DNA from: Eubacteriales bacterium
GTDB taxonomy: Bacteria; Bacillota; Clostridia; Oscillospirales; Acutalibacteraceae
Direction of reading: 5' to 3'
Assembly (NCBI GenBank): GCA_029225565.1
Contig: JAQXWS010000038.1
Coordinates: 1-64,000, forward strand
DNA length: 64,000 bases
Positions 31,435-38,937 of the stretch are shown in pieces; position 1 is the first letter of the stretch; the number at the start of each line of letters is the position of its first letter. The position numbers were made by a program, and so were the translations under genes. The notes under the pieces are model-generated. The model was not told the DNA's origin, made no database searches, and saw nothing but the letters and a program-made list of their open reading frames with translations.

Positions 31435-32928
31435 TAAATTAAGAAGCTTGAACACCATCTGGCTCATATTCTCCTTGTCGCACACATCGGTAAAACGAAT
31501 TTGCTTATCCTTGAGTGCTTTCAGCGGAGTCGGAATATCAACACCTGTTTTTTTGTTGAGCTCATCAACCATTTGGAATTCGTCAAGCATAGATTCCTCG
31601 CCTCCCATAACTGCGGAAAGAACGCTCTTTGAGAACTTGTACGGTGAAGCTGTAGAATCAATAACTGTTACAATATCGTCGCCGGTTGAGGATACATAGT
31701 TTTCGTAAACCTTGACAGCAACCGCCGTATGTGTATCACATAGATAATTGTAATTGTCAAAATGAGCCTTAATTGTGTCGTCAACTGACTTTTCGTCACA
31801 GAATCCTGCATCGAATATAGCCTTAATGTCGGCAATGAGTTGATCGGATACTGTATATCTGCCGTCGGTAGATAATGAGGACATAAGTGACGCAACAAGA
31901 GTGTCATCCTCTGCGCTGATATGATAGAGCAGCCTCTCAAGATTGGAGGAAATGAGTATATCCATTGAGGGCGAGGTTGTGGTATAAAAGTCTCTGTTAC
32001 GATTGTACTCGCCTGTCTTTAGGAAATCCGTAAGAACATTATTTGAGTTGGAAGCGCATACAAGCTTTTTGATTGGGAGACCCATCTGCTTTGCATAATA
32101 AGCAGCAAGAATGTTGCCGAAATTACCCGTTGGCACAACAACATTAATCTCTTCACCCAAAGCAATTCTGCCGCTGTCGAGCAAGTCGCAATAGGTAGAA
32201 AAATAGTAAACTATCTGTGGCACAAGACGGCCCCAGTTGATTGAGTTGGCAGAAGAAAACATCATATTCTTGTTTGCCAGCTCGGCCTTAATTTCCTCAT
32301 TTGTAAAAATAGCCTTAACTGCACTTTGCGCGTCGTCAAAATTACCGTTGATAGCACATACGGCAACATTGTCGCCCTCCTGTGTTGTCATCTGTAATTT
32401 TTGCATCGGTGATACGCCGTTAACAGGATAGAATACAAGAATTTTTGTGTTATCTACATTTTTAAATCCCTCAAGTGCGGCCTTGCCGGTATCACCGGAG
32501 GTGGCAACAAGAATGACAATTGTCTTGCCTTGGGCGGTCTTTTTTGCCGATACTGTCATAAGATAAGGCAAAAGCTGAAGTGCCATATCCTTGAATGCAC
32601 AGGTTGGACCGTGCCATAACTCAAGAATATTTTCGTTACCGTTTACATTTACTGTAGGCGCAATCTTGTACGAAGAAAACTTTTCTTCATCATAGGCTCC
32701 GTTGACGCAATAATCCAGTTCTTCATCGCTAAAGTCGGTAAGGAATTCCTTGAGTACGGTTTTTGCCCTCTCCGTATATGGCATTGATACCATACTGCCT
32801 ATCTTGTCCAGGTCGAACTGAGGCATTTCGCAGGGTACAAAAAGTCCGCCTTCCTCGCTGATTCCCTGAGCAATAGCTTGAGATGCTGTTACTCTGATGC
32901 TCTTATCTCTTGTAGAAGTATAAAACAT
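31432..32928 (-). CDS. thrC: Threonine synthase
   Basis: 498 residues of the long (E. coli/yeast-like) form. The PLP-binding Lys is in GPTCAFKDMALQLL near residue 112, and the phosphate loop appears as ATSGDTGKAALEG. It converts O-phosphohomoserine to threonine. It follows yraN by 32 bp with its own AGGAGAAATGAT site. No other threonine genes are nearby, so it is likely expressed from the rbgA-rnhB-yraN transcript. Confidence 0.95.
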   Translation of the reverse strand: MFYTSTRDKSIRVTASQAIAQGISEEGGLFVPCEMPQFDLDKIGSMVSMPYTERAKTVLKEFLTDFSDEELDYCVNGAYDEEKFSSYKIAPTVNVNGNENILELWHGPTCAFKDMALQLLPYLMTVSAKKTAQGKTIVILVATSGDTGKAALEGFKNVDNTKILVFYPVNGVSPMQKLQMTTQEGDNVAVCAINGNFDDAQSAVKAIFTNEEIKAELANKNMMFSSANSINWGRLVPQIVYYFSTYCDLLDSGRIALGEEINVVVPTGNFGNILAAYYAKQMGLPIKKLVCASNSNNVLTDFLKTGEYNRNRDFYTTTSPSMDILISSNLERLLYHISAEDDTLVASLMSSLSTDGRYTVSDQLIADIKAIFDAGFCDEKSVDDTIKAHFDNYNYLCDTHTAVAVKVYENYVSSTGDDIVTVIDSTASPYKFSKSVLSAVMGGEESMLDEFQMVDELNKKTGVDIPTPLKALKDKQIRFTDVCDKENMSQMVFKLLNL

Positions 32929-32960
32929 ATCATTTCTCCTATATCAAAATTATAAATATT

Positions 32961-33314
32961 CTATAACAATTCAAAGGCATTTTCAAGATGTTTAAAGGAT
33001 TTTATTTCATTATTAACGCAAAACACCTCAATTACATCAAACCTCGGCTGCAAATTCACCTTGAATGCAGTAATATATTGAGCCGCTGCTGCAGCAATTC
33101 GCTTTTGTTTTGCGTAATCCACAAATTCCTTTGGTTGCGCAATAGATTTTTCATTTCGCATCTTCACTTCAACAAAGGCGATAACACCATCCTTCTCGGC
33201 GATAATATCCACCTCTCCAAAACGCGTTTGGTAATTACCGTCAAGAATTACATACCCATTACTGCGCAAAAAGTTGGCAGCCTTTTTTTCTGCAAGTCGT
33301 CCGTAATTAATCAT
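32961..33314 (-). CDS. YraN family (UPF0102) nuclease-fold protein
   Basis: 117 residues from ATG 33314, which overlaps the rnhB stop as ATGA; the earlier in-frame ATG at 33329 is less likely. The UPF0102 signature GEVDIIAEKDGVIAFVEVK carries the restriction-endonuclease-like D...ExK core. The family is commonly next to rnhB and rbgA, as here, and its role is unsettled (a Holliday-junction-type nuclease fold). Confidence 0.9.
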   Translation of the reverse strand: MINYGRLAEKKAANFLRSNGYVILDGNYQTRFGEVDIIAEKDGVIAFVEVKMRNEKSIAQPKEFVDYAKQKRIAAAAAQYITAFKVNLQPRFDVIEVFCVNNEIKSFKHLENAFELL

Positions 33315-33934
33315 TTTTTTGCGTACCATGTTTTTAGAAATGTTTGTCTGTGTATGGGACTTGGGCCGAATTTGTCAAGCATTTCGTAATGGAGCTTTGT
33401 GCCGTAGCCCTTGTGTTTTTCGAATTGGTATTGAGGATACATTTCTGCCATTTTGAGCATAAATCTGTCCCTGGCAACCTTTGCAAGGATTGACGCTGCG
33501 GCAATGCTGGCAGACCTGGCATCTCCTTTGACAATCGTTTCGCCGGGGACGGAAAGCTTTGGCATTCTGTTGCCGTCAATCAGCGCGTAATCTGCCGGGT
33601 GACTCAATCCCTCCACCGCACGACTCATCGCAAGATATGTTGCATTGAGAATATTGTATTGGTCGATTTCTTCAGGTGTTGCAGTGGCAATACAGTAATC
33701 CAAAGCCTCTGTCTTGATAATATCAAACAGCGCCTCACGCTTTTTTTCGGAAAGCTTTTTTGAGTCATTAACACCATCTATGATTTTTCCCTGTGGGAGG
33801 ATAACGGCAGCGGCATACACCGGACCTGCCAGCGGTCCCCTGCCTGCCTCATCAACACCGCAAACGGCAGTATACCCATTTGCAGTTGCTTTATCTTCAA
33901 ATTCAAGCCAATTGATTGTTTCTACGTTTTTCAT
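33311..33934 (-). CDS. rnhB: Ribonuclease HII
   Basis: 207 residues with the RNase HII signature VCGVDEAGRGPLAGPV near residue 20 (catalytic Asp/Glu) and further acidic residues in YALIDGN. It cleaves RNA in RNA-DNA hybrids and at single misincorporated ribonucleotides. It overlaps both neighbours by 4 bp (ATGA junctions with rbgA upstream and yraN downstream), so the three are translationally coupled. Confidence 0.96.
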   Translation of the reverse strand: MKNVETINWLEFEDKATANGYTAVCGVDEAGRGPLAGPVYAAAVILPQGKIIDGVNDSKKLSEKKREALFDIIKTEALDYCIATATPEEIDQYNILNATYLAMSRAVEGLSHPADYALIDGNRMPKLSVPGETIVKGDARSASIAAASILAKVARDRFMLKMAEMYPQYQFEKHKGYGTKLHYEMLDKFGPSPIHRQTFLKTWYAKK

Positions 33935-34797
33935 TGCGGTAATTCCAGGGTAATTCTACCCAATTTCCCTCCTCTAAACTCATCGGCAACAATGACAGCG
34001 GCGCGCTCATAATCTATCTCTCCGCCTTTGATGAGAAAGCCTCTTTTCTTGCCAATCATCTCCAAAATCTCCCAACCTTGCAAGTGTTCAACTCCGGAAA
34101 TTTTGTACCGTTCTTCTATAGAACCGGGTCTGGTTTTAGCCAATGCTTCCAGCAAACGGCACACCAAGGTTTCTCGGTCTGTTATCTCATCCTTGACAGA
34201 ACCGATGAAAGCAAGCTTGTCCCCAACCTCGGGGTCATCAAATTTTGGCCACAATACGCCGGGAGTATCCAGTAATTCAATACCGTTGCCAACATTGAAC
34301 CACTGATTCTGTCTTGTTACGCCGGCTTTGTCGGCTACCTTAGCCTTAGAATTTTTGCCCATTCGATTGATGAATGACGATTTGCCTGTGTTCGGAATAC
34401 CTACAACCATAAGGCGCAGCGGCTTACCTGCCATGCCCTTGCTCTCGTTGCGGGCAATAACATCTGCCAAGGCTTTTTTTACTATCGTGTCAAATTTGTT
34501 TAGGCCCTTGCCGGTTCTGCAATCCACAGCAATAGCATAATGACCTTTATTCTCAAAATATTTTAGCCACATGGCAGTAGCGTTTGCATCTGCTACATCG
34601 CATTTGTTGAGAAGTATTACCCTGGGCTTTTTGCTGACAATATCATCAAGCTCAGGATTGCGAGAGCTCATTGGAACTCGGGCATCAACAATCTCCACAA
34701 CGCCGTCAACCAGGCTCAACGATTCTTTGATTTGGCGCCTGGTTTTGGCCATATGACCGGGAAACCATTGCACATTTTGCTTAACATAATCAGGCAT
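33931..34797 (-). CDS. rbgA: Ribosome biogenesis GTPase YlqF/RbgA
   Basis: 288 residues with circularly permuted GTPase motifs: the G4 motif LLNKCDVAD near residue 60 precedes the P-loop GIPNTGKSSFINRM near 133, with DTPGV (G3) after it. The start MPDYVKQNVQWFPGHMAK is typical. RbgA drives late 50S maturation. It has its own promoter at 34816-34844 and lies after the rplS terminator. Confidence 0.95.
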   Translation of the reverse strand: MPDYVKQNVQWFPGHMAKTRRQIKESLSLVDGVVEIVDARVPMSSRNPELDDIVSKKPRVILLNKCDVADANATAMWLKYFENKGHYAIAVDCRTGKGLNKFDTIVKKALADVIARNESKGMAGKPLRLMVVGIPNTGKSSFINRMGKNSKAKVADKAGVTRQNQWFNVGNGIELLDTPGVLWPKFDDPEVGDKLAFIGSVKDEITDRETLVCRLLEALAKTRPGSIEERYKISGVEHLQGWEILEMIGKKRGFLIKGGEIDYERAAVIVADEFRGGKLGRITLELPQ

Positions 34798-34815
34798 AAT
34801 ATCACCACCGAAAAT

Positions 34816-34844
34816 ATTATACTAAATTTTTTTGTTCATTGCAA
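34816..34844 (-). promoter_or_regulatory. Promoter of the rbgA-rnhB-yraN-thrC unit
   Basis: Minus strand TTGCAA, 17 bp, TATAAT, about 20 bases before the rbgA ATG. Confidence 0.7.
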
Positions 34845-34850
34845 ATAAAT

Positions 34851-34875
34851 AAGCCGTACCTAACAGATACGGCTT
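34851..34875 (-). terminator. Terminator of rplS
   Basis: Minus strand AAGCCGTA-TCTGTTAGG-TACGGCTT followed by ATTTATTTGC. Confidence 0.75.
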
Positions 34876-34887
34876 AAATACGAAAAA

Positions 34888-35232
34888 TTATCTAAGGTTT
34901 TCCTTAACCTTAGCTGCCTTACCAACTCTGTCGCGAAGATAGTAAAGCTTTGCTCTTCTGACCTTACCGGAGCGAACAACCTTTACATCAACTACATTTG
35001 GTGAATGTAATGGGAATACACGCTCAATACCTACGCCATATGATACACGACGAACGGTAAATGTCTCAGAAATACCTGAGCCTCTCTTGGCGATAACTGT
35101 TCCCTCGAACATCTGGATTCTTTCTCTCTGACCCTCACGGATATTAACAGATACTCTAACAGTATCACCGATATTGAACTTAGGGGTCTCTGCTTTGATG
35201 CTGTCGCCAGCGATAATCTTAAGTGCGTCCAT
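34888..35232 (-). CDS. rplS: 50S ribosomal protein L19
   Basis: 114 residues with the L19 signature [10 protein letters not shown]-type segment ([17 protein letters not shown]) and a basic C-terminus ([20 protein letters not shown]). L19 sits at the 30S-50S interface. AAGGAGGAAATAAA precedes the ATG. A 120-base leader with internal hairpins lies upstream. Confidence 0.97.
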   Translation of the reverse strand: MDALKIIAGDSIKAETPKFNIGDTVRVSVNIREGQRERIQMFEGTVIAKRGSGISETFTVRRVSYGVGIERVFPLHSPNVVDVKVVRSGKVRRAKLYYLRDRVGKAAKVKENLR

Positions 35233-35358
35233 TTTATTTCCTCCTTAATTATTTATGAGATGTTCTTATCAATAAAATGAAAGCGGACCATCCTCTAAAA
35301 TGCTGAAACGCCGGCATTTTTCGCATTGCTAAAGAAAACAATGGCTAAATGCTGATAT
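35233..35358 (-). promoter_or_regulatory. Structured 5' leader of rplS (possible L19 leader)
   Basis: About 120 bases between a good promoter and the rplS start. The minus strand contains AATGCCGGC-GTTTCA-type stems (AATGC/GCATT) and an AGGATGGTCCGCTTTC segment. L19 leaders are a known class of ribosomal-protein leader RNA in Firmicutes; assignment here is by position and structure only. Confidence 0.45.
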
Positions 35359-35387
35359 ATAATATCACAAACAATCGCAAAATGCAA
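35359..35387 (-). promoter_or_regulatory. Promoter of rplS
   Basis: Minus strand TTGCAT, 17 bp, TATTAT. Confidence 0.6.
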
Positions 35388-35392
35388 GCATT

Positions 35393-36058
35393 TTATTTGT
35401 ATTCTTTAAAATCTTTTGTCAACAAATTGATTCTTGCAATGGATTTCCACTGATAATCCATATCTATCAGTCTAATTAAGGTGTCAAACAATAATGCCGG
35501 ATTCAGATTTTTTTCCGGTCCGGCAAGTAATCTGATGTTGATTACTACATTATTTTCCCTGACAGATACATTGTATTTTTCAATAAAAGCCTTTATGTCC
35601 GTTTCCTTAAGGACTCTGCGTTTACCCTGCTTGCCCTTTTTGAGAGCCATAATGGTATCTCCGTCGAGAACGGACTTGATTTTTTCCAAAGCCAAATCAT
35701 TGTCATCAAACTCAATTTTGTAAACATAGTCGCTGTATGCTATTTCACCGCTGGGTAAAAAGTCGTCATACACATCCACAACCCTGATTCCCGTGGGCAG
35801 CGCATCATTCATTCGACGCATTACTTCATCATTGCTTACTTCGTCAAGCAGTCGAATATCAACATTCTCGCACAAACTTTCTACTCCCAATGACAGGGGT
35901 AACGAAAAGCTCATATAGGCATGGGGATTGAATCCCTCTGTGTACCAGATACGCAATTTTGCACGGGATATGGCACGGGAGAATACTCTGTTTGTGTCCA
36001 GGTGGCTAATATACTTTGCCTGCCCGGTTTTAGAAAAACGAAGTCTAATTTCTCGCAT
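35393..36058 (-). CDS. TIGR03936 family (DUF2344) radical-SAM-associated protein
   Basis: 221 residues beginning MREIRLRFSKTGQAKYISHLD, the typical start of DUF2344/TIGR03936 proteins, with YTEGFNPHAYMSFSLPLSLG near residue 45. In other bacteria this domain is either fused to, or encoded beside, a TIGR03960 radical SAM protein; here it follows that gene with a 14 bp overlap. The function is not established, but tRNA or rRNA modification is often suspected. Confidence 0.88.
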   Translation of the reverse strand: MREIRLRFSKTGQAKYISHLDTNRVFSRAISRAKLRIWYTEGFNPHAYMSFSLPLSLGVESLCENVDIRLLDEVSNDEVMRRMNDALPTGIRVVDVYDDFLPSGEIAYSDYVYKIEFDDNDLALEKIKSVLDGDTIMALKKGKQGKRRVLKETDIKAFIEKYNVSVRENNVVINIRLLAGPEKNLNPALLFDTLIRLIDMDYQWKSIARINLLTKDFKEYK

Positions 36059-37889
36059 CGCAATGTCCTCCGTTCAGCTTATTTGCACCACAGCCGGAGC
36101 ATTTGATTCTGCAATGAGGAGTAACGGTGTTTTGGTGAGCCTTTTTGTTTTCGTTTTCCAAAAACTTTCGGCTAACGCCGTAATCCAGGTGGTCCCAAGG
36201 CAGTAATTCGCTAAACTCCCTCTTTCTTTGAGTATAAAAATATGGGTCGATATTATGCTGATTAAAGGCATCCATCCAAGCATCAAAATTGAATTTATCG
36301 TCCCAGGAATCAAACTTGCACCCATTACGAAAAGCGGTATAAATAACCTTGGATAATCGTCTGTCCCCTCTTGCAAAAACACCCTCAAGAAGCGAAGTGG
36401 GAGTCTGATGATACGAAACCTTAATCTTTTTGGTGGGAATGGACTCCAGCAAGTGCTTTTGTTTTTGTTGCAAGGATTCCATATTGTCCTCCGGTTCCCA
36501 TTGAAAAGGAGTAAAGGGCTTTGGTATAAAGGAAGCGCAGGAAATAGATACTTGAACACCGGTACCGGCTTGTCTGTTTGGATTTTTGCCAAAGGCGTGA
36601 ACAACCTTCATACCGAGGTCGGCAATACCCTCTATATCCTCCATTGTCTCCGTAGGCAATCCCATCATAAAGTAAAGCTTTACGCTGCACCAGCCGTTGT
36701 CAAAGGCTTTGGTACAAGTACGAAGCACCTCTTCCTCGGTTACATTCTTATTAATTACATCCCGAAGCCTTTGGGTACCGGCCTCCGGGGCAAAGGTAAG
36801 TCCGCTTTTTCGTACGCGATTAAGCTTATCCACCAATTCGTCGGAAAAATTATCAACCCGCAAGCTTGGCAGGGACAGATTGATTTTTTCTTTTTCTGTC
36901 CAATCAATAAGCGTGGTCAGCATCTCGTCAACGCATGAGTGGTCGGAGGTGGACAAAGAGCATAGCGATATTTCGTCATATCCGGTATTATCAATCAAGG
37001 CCTTAGCTTGCTTATTGATTGTTTCAACGCTTTTTTCTCTGATGGGCCGGTAAATAAAGCCGGCCTGACAAAAACGACAGCCCCTGATACAGCCTCTGAA
37101 TATCTCCTCAACTGCCCTGTCGTGAACTATGTTGATAAAAGGAACAACAAACTTGTCGGGGTAATATACCTTGTCCAAATCACTGATGATGGCTTTCTTT
37201 ACCGGCATAGGAGCGCCGTCAATGGGCGTTAGGCTCTTTAGAGTACCGTCATCATTGTACCGGTCAACATACAGAGAAGGAACATATACACCCACAATAT
37301 CCTTAGCTCTATGTAAAAATTCTTGCCTTGTACAATTATTTGCTTTACATTCCTTTAGCAGGTCAATAACCTGATTTGTGGTTTCCTCACCCTCGCCGAG
37401 AAATACTATATCACAAAAATCGGCAATCGGCTCCGGATTGCAGGTACAGGGTCCGCCAACGCAAACAATAGGAGTCAATTCCATTCTGTCCTTAGAAAAA
37501 ACAGGAACCTTTGCCAAATCCAGCATATTGAGTACATTGCTATAACACAGCTCATATTGCAGAGTAAAGCCAATCATATCAAAATCCTTGATATAATCAC
37601 CGGACTCCAAGGCAAACAAGGGCACATTATTGGCTCTCATTTGTTCCTCCATGTCGGTATCGGGAGCAAAGACTCGCTCGCACCATGCGTCATCACGCTG
37701 ATTAACAAGCCCGTACAATATTTTCATACCCAAATGGCTCATACCGATTTCGTAGGTGTCGGGAAAGCAAAAAGCATACCTAATATCAACTTTTGCTGCA
37801 TCCTTAACCACGCTGTTCAGTTCACCGCCAACATATCTTGCCGGTTTTTGAACATACTGGAGTATTTTTTCTACTTCTTTCTTTATCAT
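36045..37889 (-). CDS. TIGR03960 family radical SAM protein
   Basis: 614 residues from ATG 37889 behind GAGGTTATGT (the track's start is a TTG inside that site). A B12-binding-like N-terminal region (YAFCFPDTYEIGMSHLGMKILYGL) leads into a radical SAM core with FRGCIRGCRFCQAGFIYRP near residue 270, a CxxxCxxC cluster motif. The C-terminus ends in a Cys-rich segment (HCRIKCSGCGANKLNGGHC). It forms the usual pair with the TIGR03936 gene. Substrate unknown. Confidence 0.9.
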   Translation of the reverse strand: MIKKEVEKILQYVQKPARYVGGELNSVVKDAAKVDIRYAFCFPDTYEIGMSHLGMKILYGLVNQRDDAWCERVFAPDTDMEEQMRANNVPLFALESGDYIKDFDMIGFTLQYELCYSNVLNMLDLAKVPVFSKDRMELTPIVCVGGPCTCNPEPIADFCDIVFLGEGEETTNQVIDLLKECKANNCTRQEFLHRAKDIVGVYVPSLYVDRYNDDGTLKSLTPIDGAPMPVKKAIISDLDKVYYPDKFVVPFINIVHDRAVEEIFRGCIRGCRFCQAGFIYRPIREKSVETINKQAKALIDNTGYDEISLCSLSTSDHSCVDEMLTTLIDWTEKEKINLSLPSLRVDNFSDELVDKLNRVRKSGLTFAPEAGTQRLRDVINKNVTEEEVLRTCTKAFDNGWCSVKLYFMMGLPTETMEDIEGIADLGMKVVHAFGKNPNRQAGTGVQVSISCASFIPKPFTPFQWEPEDNMESLQQKQKHLLESIPTKKIKVSYHQTPTSLLEGVFARGDRRLSKVIYTAFRNGCKFDSWDDKFNFDAWMDAFNQHNIDPYFYTQRKREFSELLPWDHLDYGVSRKFLENENKKAHQNTVTPHCRIKCSGCGANKLNGGHCDARN

Positions 37890-37897
37890 ACATAACC

Positions 37898-38440
37898 TCA
37901 ATCATAACTGTTACACAGTGAGTAAATCACTGCATAAACAGTAATTATCAAAAAACTAACATTACCTACAATGACAGAATAAATAAACAAAACGGTAATT
38001 GAAATAAAACTAACAAAATAGTATATCCTATCAGACAATTTCAAGTCAAACAGGGAATTTAGCACGAGCTTGAGGGCTCTGCCCCCATCCAGAGGATAAA
38101 TAGGCAAAGCGTTAATTAAAAACAACGCTCCGTTAATATCTGTGGATATACCGGCAACCCAAAATAAACCGTTGACAAAAATGCCCGAAAGCAAAAACAA
38201 GCACTCTTTTCCATAGGAAAAACAGGTACTGTGTCGCAAGCCAACACCCACAAATGACAATGATATACTGTCAACCTTGCCACCCAAAAGTATCAAACAT
38301 ATAATATGCGCCAGCTCATGCAATGACGCAAACAACATAACCTGAGCCAATGCTGTATTATCGGTCAGAAAGCATAGGGCAACAAACACAACAAATGTGT
38401 AGTGTATTACCACCGTGGTGCCAAAAGCCTTGATTTTCAT
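37898..38440 (-). CDS. Site-2 protease family (M50) membrane metalloprotease, SpoIVFB-like
   Basis: 180 residues, almost entirely hydrophobic, with the zinc motif HELAH in FASLHELAHIICL near residue 42 and the second ligand motif NALPIYPLDGGRALK near 115. This is the core of an intramembrane metalloprotease. SpoIVFB, which activates pro-sigma-K in Bacillus, is longer (it has a C-terminal CBS domain), so this is a short SpoIVFB-like member without CBS. It lies 8 bp upstream of the TIGR03960 gene. A role in sporulation is possible but not shown. Confidence 0.85.
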   Translation of the reverse strand: MKIKAFGTTVVIHYTFVVFVALCFLTDNTALAQVMLFASLHELAHIICLILLGGKVDSISLSFVGVGLRHSTCFSYGKECLFLLSGIFVNGLFWVAGISTDINGALFLINALPIYPLDGGRALKLVLNSLFDLKLSDRIYYFVSFISITVLFIYSVIVGNVSFLIITVYAVIYSLCNSYD

Positions 38441-38479
38441 ACTATCACCAAAGGATAATATGTTTTTACAAAAAAATGA

Positions 38480-38890
38480 TTACCTTCTACTGTCCAAAAA
38501 GCTTTGGAGAATCATAACGGCGGATACGGCATCTACTGTTTCTTTTCTCTTTTTGCCGCGTACATTGTTGCTGCTAAGAACATTGTGTGCCATAACTGTG
38601 GTCAATCGCTCGTCTTGATACTCAATGGGAATATCAACAATTTTGGCAAGTTCCTCGCCTAAGCCCTTACATTCGTCACATCTGTAACCGTAGCTTCCGT
38701 CCATGTTCCTGGGCAAGCCGATAACAATGATTCCCGGCTGTTCTGTATTAATAATCTCAACAAGCTTTTTTATCAGCTTTGGTTGATAGCTTTCGCTAAT
38801 AACTGTATATGGAGAAGCAAGAATCTCCCGTACATCACAAAAAGCAACGCCTGTTCTTGCATCACCGTAATCAATAGACATTATCTTCAT
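38480..38890 (-). CDS. ruvX: Putative Holliday junction resolvase / pre-16S rRNA nuclease YqgF
   Basis: 136 residues with the RNase H-like fold signature MKIMSIDYGDARTGVAFCD and later VIGLPRNMDGSYG and YQDERLTTV, all typical of YqgF/RuvX. In E. coli the protein is required for 16S rRNA 5' maturation; the resolvase activity is less certain. It lies 47 bp after the class A PBP gene, with a hairpin between them, and 39 bp before the M50 protease. Confidence 0.93.
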   Translation of the reverse strand: MKIMSIDYGDARTGVAFCDVREILASPYTVISESYQPKLIKKLVEIINTEQPGIIVIGLPRNMDGSYGYRCDECKGLGEELAKIVDIPIEYQDERLTTVMAHNVLSSNNVRGKKRKETVDAVSAVMILQSFLDSRR

Positions 38891-38903
38891 ATTACCTACA
38901 AAA

Positions 38904-38933
38904 GAACAGGAAAATCCTAAGACTTCCCTGTTC
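38904..38933 (-). terminator. Hairpin after the class A PBP gene
   Basis: Minus strand GAACAGG...CCTGTTC with additional GGAAGTCTTAGGATTTTCC pairing inside, followed by TTTTG. Its position just before ruvX suggests partial termination. Confidence 0.55.
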
Positions 38934-38937
38934 GAAA

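Noticed and set aside
37898-38440. Naming the M50 protease spoIVFB outright
   Set aside because: The protein lacks the CBS domain and no spoIVFA or sigK gene is adjacent, so only a SpoIVFB-like label is supported.
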